Assembly (NCBI RefSeq): GCF_900163565.1
Contig: NZ_FUHU01000026.1
Coordinates: 310,001 to 374,000 of the forward strand
Direction of reading: 5' to 3'
Origin: Agrococcus casei LMG 22410
GTDB lineage: Bacteria > Actinomycetota > Actinomycetes > Actinomycetales > Microbacteriaceae
DNA length: 64,000 nt
Notes under the pieces: generated by a model
Told to the model about the DNA's origin: nothing
The model's database searches: none
What the model saw: the letters and a program-made list of their open reading frames with translations, nothing else
Shown here: piece by piece, positions 16,595 to 24,706 of the stretch
Numbering within the stretch: the first letter of the stretch is position 1
How the letters are laid out: each line of letters opens with the position of its first letter
Position numbers and translations under genes: made by a program

Positions 16595-18993
16595 CCGTTG
16601 CGGTCGATGCCTTCGAGAAGACGCTGAGCTTTCCGCTCGACCCGTTCCAGCGGGAGTCGTGCGAATGGCTCGATCGCGAGCATTCAGTGCTGGTCGCGGC
16701 TCCGACCGGCGCCGGCAAGACCGTCGTGGCTGAGTTCGCGATGTATCGCACGATGGAGGCTCCGAGCGGCAGGGTCTTCTACACGACGCCGATGAAGGCC
16801 CTCTCGAACCAGAAGTTCCGCGAGCTGCAGCAGCGCTACGGCGCGGCCGACGTCGGCCTCCTGACTGGCGACGTCTCGATCAACGGCGACGCACGCCTCG
16901 TGGTCATGACGACCGAGGTGCTGCGCAACATGCTCTACGAGGGCCGCGATCTGCGCGACCTCGAATACGTCGTGCTCGACGAAGTGCACTTCCTCGGCGA
17001 CCGATTCCGCGGCCCCGTCTGGGAAGAGGTGATCATCCACCTGCCCAAGCACGTGCGGCTCGTGTCGCTGTCGGCGACGGTGTCGAACGCCGAGGAGTTC
17101 GGCGACTGGATCGAAGCGGTGCGCGGCAACACGCGTGTGATCGTCTCCGAGATCAGGCCCGTTCCGCTCGACTCGCACGTGCTCGTCGGCGGCCGGCTCA
17201 TCGAGCTGTTCGAGTCGTCGGCGGCCGAGCGGCAGAACCGGCCGAGCCGGGAGCTGACGGATGCGGTGGCCGGCTCATCGAGCGGATACGACAGCGGCCA
17301 TCGTCGCGGCGGTCGCAACTCCCGCAGCCGCAGAAGCCGTGACGACCGCGGACGAGGCGGTCACGCCAGGCGCCAGAATCGCCGGGTCGACCGGGCACGC
17401 ACCGTCAAGCTGCTGCACGATGCGCAGCTCCTTCCTGCGATCTGGTTCATCTTCTCAAGGGCCGGATGCGACGCCGCGGTCAAGCAGGTGCTCGACTTCG
17501 ACATCCGCCTCACCACTGCTGAGGATCGCGCTGAGATCCGTGCCGTCATCGACGAGCGCACCGAGGCCCTTCCTGACGAAGACCTCGCGGTGCTCGGCTA
17601 CTGGGAGTGGCGCGAAGGGCTCGAGCGCGGAGTCGCCGCCCACCACGCCGGCATGCTCCCCGCCTTCAAAGAGGTCGTCGAGGTGCTGTTCCAGCGACGC
17701 CTGATCAAAGTCGTCTTCGCGACCGAGACCCTTGCGCTGGGCATCAACATGCCGGCCAGGTCTGTCGTACTTGAACAGCTCGAGAAGTTCAACGGCCAGG
17801 CTCGCGTGCGCATCACGCCGGGGGAGTACACCCAGCTGACCGGCCGCGCCGGAAGACGCGGCATCGACACCCAGGGGCACGCGGTCATAGCCTGGACGGG
17901 CGAGACGACTCCCGAGGAGATCGCCTCTCTCGCCACCCGGCGCTCGTATCCGCTGAACTCAGCCTTCAAGCCGACGTACAACATGGCCGTCAACCTCATC
18001 GACCGGCTCGGCGTCGACGGCACGCGCGACGTGCTCGAGACCAGCTTCGCGCAGTTCCAGGCCGACCGCTCGGTCGTGTCGCTCGCTGCCGGCGTGCAGG
18101 ACCAGCGGCAGTCGCTCGCCGGCTACGAGGAGTCGATCACCTGCGAGCTCGGAGACTTCCGCGAGTACGCATCCATGCGCCGCGAGTCGAGCGACCTCGA
18201 GAAGCAGGGCGCACGCAAGGGCATCAGCCGCAGCGACCACGAGCGGATCCAGCAGCGCCTGAAGTCCCTTCGGAAGAAGCTGAAGTCGCACCCGTGCGCG
18301 CACTGCCCCGACCGCGAGAAGCACGCCCGATGGGGCGAGCGCTACTGGAAGCTCCGGCGTCAGATCGAGAAGTCCGAGCGTCAGATCCGACGTCGCACAG
18401 GTCAGATCGCCGAGCGCTTCGACCGCATCAGCGAGATCCTGCTCGGGCTGCACTACATCGAAGACGCCGACGGCACCGTGCGCGTCACAGAGCACGGCGA
18501 GCGTCTCAGCCGCATCTACGGCGAGCGCGACCTGCTGGTCGCAGAATCCCTCCGGCACGGCATCTGGACGGGCCTCGACGCAGCCGAACTCGCAGCGCTC
18601 GTGTCGACACTCGTCTTCGAAGCTCGTCGGGACGACGGCATGCTCGCCGACCGGCACCTGCCGAAGGGCGGCTTCCCAGCCGCACTCGCGAGCATGCAAG
18701 ATCTCTGGGCGAATCTCGACGAGCTCGAACGAGCGCATGGCCTGCCGGGCTCGATCGAGCCCCAGACCGGCATCGCGCAGGGCGTGCACCGGTGGTCTCG
18801 GGGCTACCCGCTCGAGACCGTCCTCGACGACCTCGACCTGGCGGCAGGCGACTTCGTGCGCTGGGTGAAGCAGACGATCGATGTGCTCGACCAGCTCTCG
18901 AGTGTGGCCAAGCCGACCCTTGCGAAGACGGCGAGAGCCGCATCCGACTCGCTCTACCGCGGCGTCGTGACAGACGGAGGGGCGGCGTCGTGA
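16591..18993 (+). CDS. helY: DEAH-type superfamily 2 RNA/DNA helicase (HelY/Ski2-like)
   Basis: 800-residue helicase. Walker A is AAPTGAGKTVV (37-47), Walker B DEVH130-133, motif III SATVSNA, motif IV-V HHAGMLPAF and ALGINMPARSVV, and motif VI TGRAGRRGID. After the core, a Ski2-like region contains a Cys cluster (CAHCPD) and a long helical arm. Between the two RecA domains, residues about 237-270 form an Arg/Gly-rich stretch (SGHRRGGRNSRSRRSRDDRG and on). The gene is coupled to tatC (4-base overlap) and lnt (4-base overlap). The substrate is probably RNA, but not proven. Confidence 0.92.
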   Translation: MTVAVDAFEKTLSFPLDPFQRESCEWLDREHSVLVAAPTGAGKTVVAEFAMYRTMEAPSGRVFYTTPMKALSNQKFRELQQRYGAADVGLLTGDVSINGDARLVVMTTEVLRNMLYEGRDLRDLEYVVLDEVHFLGDRFRGPVWEEVIIHLPKHVRLVSLSATVSNAEEFGDWIEAVRGNTRVIVSEIRPVPLDSHVLVGGRLIELFESSAAERQNRPSRELTDAVAGSSSGYDSGHRRGGRNSRSRRSRDDRGRGGHARRQNRRVDRARTVKLLHDAQLLPAIWFIFSRAGCDAAVKQVLDFDIRLTTAEDRAEIRAVIDERTEALPDEDLAVLGYWEWREGLERGVAAHHAGMLPAFKEVVEVLFQRRLIKVVFATETLALGINMPARSVVLEQLEKFNGQARVRITPGEYTQLTGRAGRRGIDTQGHAVIAWTGETTPEEIASLATRRSYPLNSAFKPTYNMAVNLIDRLGVDGTRDVLETSFAQFQADRSVVSLAAGVQDQRQSLAGYEESITCELGDFREYASMRRESSDLEKQGARKGISRSDHERIQQRLKSLRKKLKSHPCAHCPDREKHARWGERYWKLRRQIEKSERQIRRRTGQIAERFDRISEILLGLHYIEDADGTVRVTEHGERLSRIYGERDLLVAESLRHGIWTGLDAAELAALVSTLVFEARRDDGMLADRHLPKGGFPAALASMQDLWANLDELERAHGLPGSIEPQTGIAQGVHRWSRGYPLETVLDDLDLAAGDFVRWVKQTIDVLDQLSSVAKPTLAKTARAASDSLYRGVVTDGGAAS

Positions 18994-20570
18994 TCGAGCG
19001 CAGCACCACACGCTCAGGCGTGACGAGCAAGCGGCGATTCCGCTTCGACAAGCCGCTTCCGCTGCCGGCAGCCCTGGCAGTCGCAGCGGCGTCCGGCCTG
19101 CTGCTGACGACCGCGTTCCAGCCGCTGGGCTGGTGGCCGCTCGTGCTCGTGGCCACGATCGGCGAGCTCTGGGCGCTGCGCGGCCGCACGCTCAAGGCAG
19201 CGCTGCTCGTCGGCGCCGTCAGCGGCGCTGCCTTCTGGTTCGTGCACATCAGCTGGGTCACGGTCTACCTGGGCCCTGTGCCGCTGATCGCCCTCGGACT
19301 CTTCATGACCATCTGGCGCGCCCTCGGCGCCATGGGCATCGCCTTCGCCTATCGCGTGCTCGAGCAGCGCCTGTCACGCGGCTGGCAGCTGCTCGGGGTG
19401 CCGTTCGCGGTCGCCGCGATCATGGTCATGCGCGAGACGCTGAGCGCGACCGTGCCGTGGGGCGGATTCTCGTGGGGTCGTCTCGCATTCACGCAGTCGG
19501 GCACCATCGTGGGCGACGCGGTCAGCTGGACCGGCGTGTCCGGCCTGTCGTTCCTGCTGATGTGGCTTGCCGCCCTCGTCGTGCAGCTCATCGTGCAGCG
19601 GCGCATGGAGGCGCGCAGGCGCATCACCGTCGGTGCAGTCGCCGCAATCGCACTGGTCGCCGTGCCCGCGTATCCGGTGCAGCTCGACGACTCCCTGCGG
19701 ATCGGGGCTGTCCAGGGCGCCAGCGAGGCCGGCCTGCTCGCTCCGTACACGCAGGGGCAGATCATCGAGGAGCACTACGAAGCAGCTCAGCAGCTCGAAG
19801 GCAGCTACGACCTTGTGGTTCTGCCAGAGAATGCGGGGGAGTTCAATCCCCAGCAGGATCCCCGCGCAAGCGCGCTCATCTCTGACATCGCGGACGACGC
19901 CGATGCCCCTGTCGTCGTGGGCGCCGTGACCGGCACGAGCGAGGAGTACTACAACTCCGCGATCCTCTGGGAGCCCGACGGCGGGCCCATCGACGTCTAT
20001 CACAAGCGACACCCGGTGCCGTTCGCCGAGTACCTGCCGGCACGCGACTTCTTCGAGCCGATCCTCGACGCGATGGGATTCCTCGAGCTGATCCCGCGCG
20101 ACTACTCGACCGATCCGACGATGCCCAACGCCTTCGACACACCGGGCTTCACGGCAGGCGTCGCGATCTGCTTCGACATCATCGACGACGCGCTCATGCG
20201 CGAGATGGTCACCGAGCACGGCGCGCAGATCATCCTGGCGCCCACGAACAACGCCGACTTCGGCGAGGGCAGCGCAGAGAACGTGCAGCAGCTCGCGATC
20301 GCCCAGATGCGCGCGCAGGAGCTCGGCCGCTCGACCGTCAACATCTCGACGGTGGGCACCAGCGCGATGATCCTGCCCGACGGCACGGTCGTCGAGCAGC
20401 TGCCGCAGTATGAGCCTGGCGTCATGTCGCATGACCTTCCCACCTCGAGCACCATCACTCCGGCGGCCCGATTCGGTAGCATCGTCGACTGGGCCCTTCC
20501 GATTCTGGGTCTGCTGACTCTGCTGACCGCAATGATCCTGAACCCGAAGAGGGGAAACCGAAGTGTCTGA
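18990..20570 (+). CDS. lnt: apolipoprotein N-acyltransferase
   Basis: 526-residue membrane enzyme that N-acylates the lipidated Cys of lipoproteins. About seven membrane helices (residues 25-230, plus one near 505) surround a nitrilase-like domain with catalytic E280 (VVLPENAGEF), K339 (VYHKRHPVPFAEY) and C394 (VAICFDI). In M. tuberculosis this domain is fused to the mannosyltransferase Ppm1; here the two are separate genes overlapping by 8 bases. The GTG at 18990 overlaps the helY stop and has ACGGAGGGG upstream. Confidence 0.92.
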   Translation: MIERSTTRSGVTSKRRFRFDKPLPLPAALAVAAASGLLLTTAFQPLGWWPLVLVATIGELWALRGRTLKAALLVGAVSGAAFWFVHISWVTVYLGPVPLIALGLFMTIWRALGAMGIAFAYRVLEQRLSRGWQLLGVPFAVAAIMVMRETLSATVPWGGFSWGRLAFTQSGTIVGDAVSWTGVSGLSFLLMWLAALVVQLIVQRRMEARRRITVGAVAAIALVAVPAYPVQLDDSLRIGAVQGASEAGLLAPYTQGQIIEEHYEAAQQLEGSYDLVVLPENAGEFNPQQDPRASALISDIADDADAPVVVGAVTGTSEEYYNSAILWEPDGGPIDVYHKRHPVPFAEYLPARDFFEPILDAMGFLELIPRDYSTDPTMPNAFDTPGFTAGVAICFDIIDDALMREMVTEHGAQIILAPTNNADFGEGSAENVQQLAIAQMRAQELGRSTVNISTVGTSAMILPDGTVVEQLPQYEPGVMSHDLPTSSTITPAARFGSIVDWALPILGLLTLLTAMILNPKRGNRSV

Positions 20571-21309
20571 CATCCTCGTGGTGATGCCCACGCTCAACGA
20601 GGTCGACAACCTCGCCCGCACCGTGGGGCGTGTGCGCCAGCAGATCCCGCACGCAGACGTGCTGATCATCGATGATGCCTCGAGCGACGGCACGAGCCAG
20701 CTCGCCGACAAGCTGGCCGCAGACGACGCTTCTGTCTCTGTCGTGCACCGTCAGGAGCGCGGATTCGCCTCTGCGATCCTGCACGCCTTCCGCCACGCAA
20801 TCGATGCGAAGACGTACAAGCACGTCGTGACCGTCGACGCCGACGGCTCGTATGACCTCGGCACCCTCAACGACCTCCTGCAGGCCGCGCAGTCGGAGTC
20901 GCTCGACCTGGTGATCGGCTCGCGCTGGGTTCCCGGAGCCGATGTGCGCAACATGGCCGGGCGCCGCAGGGCGAGCTCGTGGGTGGGCAATCTCTACTCG
21001 CGATCGCTGCTGGGCACCAGCGTGCGTGACCTCACAAGCGCCACCCGCGTCTACTCGGTGTCGATCCTGCGCAGCCTGCCGCTCGACCGCATCCGCTCTG
21101 AGGCGTACGCGTTCCAGATCGAGATGGTCACGCGCGTCGCGCAGGCGGGCGGTCGCATCGCCGAGCTTCCGATCGACTACGTCGAGCGCTCGATCGGCAA
21201 GTCGAAGATGCGGATGGGCGACGTGCTGAGCGCCGGCGCCAAAGTCACGCGCTGGGGTGTGCGCGGCGTTCGCGCAAAACCTCGAGAGCGCGGTCAATCC
21301 GATCGGTGA
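20563..21309 (+). CDS. ppm1: polyprenol monophosphomannose synthase (GT2)
   Basis: 248-residue GT-A enzyme transferring mannose from GDP-mannose to polyprenyl phosphate, the donor for membrane lipoglycan and protein mannosylation. The start region MPTLNEVDNLARTV, the metal-binding VVTVDADGSYDLG (DxD) and SRWVPGADVRN match DPM1-type enzymes. There is no C-terminal membrane helix, so membrane contact may come from Lnt. It is coupled to lnt by an 8-base overlap, and its last 65 bases overlap the convergent GDPD gene. Confidence 0.9.
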   Translation: MSDILVVMPTLNEVDNLARTVGRVRQQIPHADVLIIDDASSDGTSQLADKLAADDASVSVVHRQERGFASAILHAFRHAIDAKTYKHVVTVDADGSYDLGTLNDLLQAAQSESLDLVIGSRWVPGADVRNMAGRRRASSWVGNLYSRSLLGTSVRDLTSATRVYSVSILRSLPLDRIRSEAYAFQIEMVTRVAQAGGRIAELPIDYVERSIGKSKMRMGDVLSAGAKVTRWGVRGVRAKPRERGQSDR

Positions 21310-22021
21310 CGATGCCGTCAACGCCTGAGTCGAGCAGCTTGTGCATGACTCGGGCGTCGTTGATCGTCCAGACGTGCACCTCTCTGCCCGCCTTGTGCAC
21401 GAGTCGGATCATGCGGGGCGTCAGCACCTTGATCGGTCCGTGACGCAGCGGCACCTGCAGCGCGACGACATTGCGCAGCACAAAGCGCATGAGCGCTGAC
21501 GAGCCGAGCAGCGACGCGATGATCGCACGGATCACGGTGGAGCGGGATGCGCTGGTCGCCACCCCAGGAAGCAGAGCGGCTGCACGTCGGCGGCGTCCTT
21601 CGTCGAAGCTCGTCAGCAGGACCCTGTCGACGGCGCCGGCTGACCGAACGGCGTGCACGGCAGGCTCGACGACGTCGTCAGACTTCAAGTCGATGTTGAA
21701 GCGCGTGTCGGGGAAGGCCCGCAGCACGTCATCAAGGCGCGGGATCGTCTGGTCGTCGCCCAGGTCGACATCCCGCAGCTCACTCCAGAGGAAGCTGCGC
21801 ACCTCGACGTCGAGTCCTGCTGTGCGCTCGAGCGTGGGGTCGTGCGACACGACAGCGATGCCGTCACGCGAGGCGTGCACATCTGTCTCGAGGTAGTCGG
21901 CACCCTCGGCCACAGCAGCGGCGAAGGCCACCATCGAGTTCTCAGGCGCCTCGAGCGCCAGCCCGCGATGGGCCAGCGCTCGAGGTGGCGGAAGCTGTGC
22001 CGGGAGGAATCCCTGGCGCAT
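21245..22021 (-). CDS. glycerophosphodiester phosphodiesterase
   Basis: 258-residue TIM-barrel enzyme that hydrolyses glycerophosphodiesters to glycerol-3-phosphate and an alcohol. Active-site segments are LAHRGLALEAPENS (His, Arg), ETDVHASRDG (Glu, Asp), and AVVSHDPTLERT (second His). The C-terminal VHVWTINDARVMHKLLDSGVDGIVTDR is typical. The start is ATG 22021, 4 bases after the SPFH stop, so it ends a three-gene operon. It has no signal peptide and is probably cytoplasmic. The 3' end overlaps the mannosyltransferase by 65 bases. Confidence 0.9.
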   Translation of the reverse strand: MRQGFLPAQLPPPRALAHRGLALEAPENSMVAFAAAVAEGADYLETDVHASRDGIAVVSHDPTLERTAGLDVEVRSFLWSELRDVDLGDDQTIPRLDDVLRAFPDTRFNIDLKSDDVVEPAVHAVRSAGAVDRVLLTSFDEGRRRRAAALLPGVATSASRSTVIRAIIASLLGSSALMRFVLRNVVALQVPLRHGPIKVLTPRMIRLVHKAGREVHVWTINDARVMHKLLDSGVDGIVTDRIDRALEVLRERRAHPSA

Positions 22022-22025
22022 CGGC

Positions 22026-23360
22026 TTACCTGTTCTGGTCGGGGTTCTGCTGGTTGAAGCCGCCCTGGTCAGTGTCGGGGTATGCGGCACTGTCGGGAAG
22101 CTGCGGGTCGATCTCTTCGCCGCTCGGGATGGCGTCGCCGGTGACCTGCTCGCTTGCAGCCTGCGGGTCGCGGCCCGGCATCTCCTCGCGGACCGTCTGC
22201 ACGGCGTCTTCGTAGCCGGCGCCGGGCGTCTCGTCTGCGAGTGAGGTGTCAGAGCTGATTGTCTGCTCGGCTCCGGCGTCCTTCGGGTCGATGCCGCTCG
22301 AGCGCAGCGTGTCTGCGATGGAGGGCACCTCGACGTCGTTCACGGAGTCGGATTCGAAGTTCTCGTCGAGGATCGACTTCTCTTCGCGATCGCTGCGCTC
22401 GACACGGGTGCGCTTGTAGGGCACCTCTGCCTTGCCCTCGAAGAATCCGGTTCCGATCTGCTGCAGGGCGTCGGTGAGCTCTGACGGGATGATCCAGAGC
22501 TTGTTGGCGTCGCCCTCTGCCAGCTTCGGCAGCGTCTGCAGGTACTGGTAGGCCAGCAGCTTGTTGTCGGCGTCACCGGCGTGGATGGCCTCGAACACGC
22601 GCTCGATGGCCTGCGACTCACCCTTGGCCAGCAGGATCTGTGCCTCGGCGTCACCCTTGGCGCGAAGCACCTGGGCCTTTGCTTCACCCTCGGCGCGGAG
22701 GATCTCGGACTGGCGGAGGCCCTCTGCCTCGAGGATCTGCGACTGCTTCGAGCCCTCTGCGGTCAGAATGGCAGCACGACGGTCACGCTCTGCGCGCATC
22801 TGCTTCTCCATGGAGTCCTGGATCGAGACGGGCGGGTCGATCGCCTTCAGCTCGACACGGCTGACTCGCAGGCCCCACTTGCCGGTGGCCTGGTCGAGCT
22901 CGCCGCGCAGGCGGCTGTTGATCGTGTCACGGCTGGTGAGCGCTGCCTCGAGGTTCATGCCACCGACGACGTTTCGCAGCGTCGTGGTGGTGAGCTGCTC
23001 GACGGCGGCGAGGTAGTTTGCGATCTCATAGGTTGCCGAGCGGGGCTCGGTGACCTGGAAGTAGACGACGGTGTCGATCGAGACCACGAGGTTGTCCTCG
23101 GTGATCACGGGCTGCGGCGGGAACGAGCGCACCTGCTCGCGCATGTCGATCGAGTAGGCCTCGCGGTCGATGAAGGGCACGAGGAAGTTCAGGCCGGGCT
23201 CGAGCACTTTGTGGAACTTGCCGAATCGCTCGACGATGCCGGTGTATCCCTGCTTGACGATGCGAATCGCCCTGAAGATCGCGACGAGGATGAAGATGAC
23301 GAAGAGCAGCAGCACGATGCCGCCGATCGCCACTCCGAAGAATGAGCCTGGATCGTTCAT
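22026..23360 (-). CDS. SPFH/Band 7 (stomatin/QmcA-like) membrane protein
   Basis: 444-residue protein with one N-terminal transmembrane helix (GVAIGGIVLLLFVIFILVAI), then a Band 7 domain (VKQGYTGIVERFGKFHKVLE to about residue 190) and an Ala/Glu-rich coiled coil with repeats such as ILEAEGLRQSEILRAEGEAK. The C-terminal ~120 residues are acidic and likely disordered. Proteins of this type form large membrane cages or scaffold microdomains and commonly pair with NfeD, which lies immediately upstream. Substrate or partner proteins are unknown. Confidence 0.92.
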   Translation of the reverse strand: MNDPGSFFGVAIGGIVLLLFVIFILVAIFRAIRIVKQGYTGIVERFGKFHKVLEPGLNFLVPFIDREAYSIDMREQVRSFPPQPVITEDNLVVSIDTVVYFQVTEPRSATYEIANYLAAVEQLTTTTLRNVVGGMNLEAALTSRDTINSRLRGELDQATGKWGLRVSRVELKAIDPPVSIQDSMEKQMRAERDRRAAILTAEGSKQSQILEAEGLRQSEILRAEGEAKAQVLRAKGDAEAQILLAKGESQAIERVFEAIHAGDADNKLLAYQYLQTLPKLAEGDANKLWIIPSELTDALQQIGTGFFEGKAEVPYKRTRVERSDREEKSILDENFESDSVNDVEVPSIADTLRSSGIDPKDAGAEQTISSDTSLADETPGAGYEDAVQTVREEMPGRDPQAASEQVTGDAIPSGEEIDPQLPDSAAYPDTDQGGFNQQNPDQNR

Positions 23361-23396
23361 TGGTTGGTCCTTTCTGAGGGCCTTGACGTTCTGGTT

Positions 23397-23855
23397 CTAA
23401 CGCTGCGTGGGGATGATGACAGCCGTTGCGCCTTCGATGGCGGTGACGACGACGCGCTCGCCGACATCGGGGTCGCGGGGCTGAGTGTTGGGGGAGAGGC
23501 GCGCCGACCAGTCGTCGCCGTTGGTGAGGCGCACGCGGCCGCGGCCGCGGCTGAACGGCTTGGTGACTTCGCCCTGCATGCCGACGAGGCCTGCGACGTT
23601 GAGCTTCACCGGATCACTGGAGTCGTGGAGCCGCTTGAGCAGCACCGGGCGCACCAAGAACAGCAGCAGACACGCCACTGCTCCGGCGATGATGACCTGT
23701 GCCCACCATGGAAGTCCGGTGAGCGACGAGAGCAGCCCTCCGACGGAGCCGAGACCGAGCATCAGGAACGTGAACTCAAGAGTGAGCATCTCGATGATCA
23801 GGAAAACAAGCGCGATGACGAGCCAAACAACCCATGCCCATGTCCAGACGTCCAC
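23397..23855 (-). CDS. NfeD-like membrane protein
   Basis: 152-residue NfeD-type protein with three hydrophobic segments (WAWVVWLVIALVFLIIEML, FLMLGLGSVGGLLSSL, VIIAGAVACLLLFLV) and a C-terminal OB-fold (GMQGEVTKPFSRGRGRVRL...GERVVVTAIEGATAVI). NfeD proteins act with SPFH partners at the membrane. The start is GTG 23855, set by GAAGGAGATT upstream. It is first in the nfeD-SPFH-GDPD operon, 36 bases before the SPFH gene. Confidence 0.9.
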   Translation of the reverse strand: MDVWTWAWVVWLVIALVFLIIEMLTLEFTFLMLGLGSVGGLLSSLTGLPWWAQVIIAGAVACLLLFLVRPVLLKRLHDSSDPVKLNVAGLVGMQGEVTKPFSRGRGRVRLTNGDDWSARLSPNTQPRDPDVGERVVVTAIEGATAVIIPTQR

Positions 23856-23944
23856 ACAATCTCCTTCGGCCTGACTGCAGTCTAACAAGCAACGGCAGCG
23901 AATCTCGTGCAGAGTAGGCTCGTCGCAGCACGAAAGGACTTCAC

Positions 23945-24706
23945 GTGACCCACGTACTCGAACCCGGAACACTCGCAGGCAAGAACGCACTCGTGACCGG
24001 CTCCAGCCGCGGCATCGGCGCAGACACTGTCGGATACCTCGCTGAAGCAGGCGCGAACGTCGTCATCAACTACCGGCAGAAGGCGCCGCGAGCAGAGAAA
24101 GTGGCGGCTGCCGCACGCGAGCACGGCGTCGAAGCCGTCACGGTGCAGGGAGATCTGACGGATGCGGCGAGCGTCGACGCGATGTTCGCGACGGTTCGCG
24201 AGCAGCTCGGCGAGCTCGACATCCTGGTCATGAACGCTTCGGGCGGCATGGAGGCCGGCCTCGGCGAGGACTACGCGATGCGACTCAACCGCGACGCCCA
24301 GGTGTCGCTCCTGACAGCTGCGCTGCCCGCGCTGCGCGACGGAGCACGGGTCGTCTACGTCACGAGCCACCAGGCGCACTTCATCAACACGACGCCGACG
24401 ATGCCCGAATACGAGCAGGTCGCCAAGACGAAGCGGGCCGGCGAAGACGCCCTCCGCGCGATGATCCCGCAGCTCGCAGAGCGCGGCATCGAGTTCGTCG
24501 TCGTCTCCGGCGACATGATCGAGGGAACGATCACTGCGACGCTGCTCGAACGCGCTCGTCCCGGCGCGATCGAGTCCCGCCGCGAGTCGGCCGGCAAGCT
24601 CTACAACGTCTCCGAGTTCGCCGCAGAGGTCGCCCGCGCCGCCGTCGAGCCGGTGCCGGCTGAGAACACCCGACTCGTCGGCGACGTCTCCGGGTTCGCA
24701 GTCTGA
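23945..24706 (+). CDS. atypical short-chain dehydrogenase/reductase
   Basis: 253-residue Rossmann oxidoreductase. The nucleotide site TGSSRGIG (about 19-26) and GDLTDAAS are clear. The catalytic motif is off-register: VTSHQ supplies Ser, but the Tyr is in PEYEQVAKTK, with five residues from Tyr to Lys instead of four. The usual NNAG reads MNASGG. It may be a non-classical SDR or have altered chemistry. The GTG start has AAAGGA and an upstream TAGGCT. It is joined to the S9 peptidase gene by a TGATG stop-start overlap. Confidence 0.82.
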   Translation: MTHVLEPGTLAGKNALVTGSSRGIGADTVGYLAEAGANVVINYRQKAPRAEKVAAAAREHGVEAVTVQGDLTDAASVDAMFATVREQLGELDILVMNASGGMEAGLGEDYAMRLNRDAQVSLLTAALPALRDGARVVYVTSHQAHFINTTPTMPEYEQVAKTKRAGEDALRAMIPQLAERGIEFVVVSGDMIEGTITATLLERARPGAIESRRESAGKLYNVSEFAAEVARAAVEPVPAENTRLVGDVSGFAV

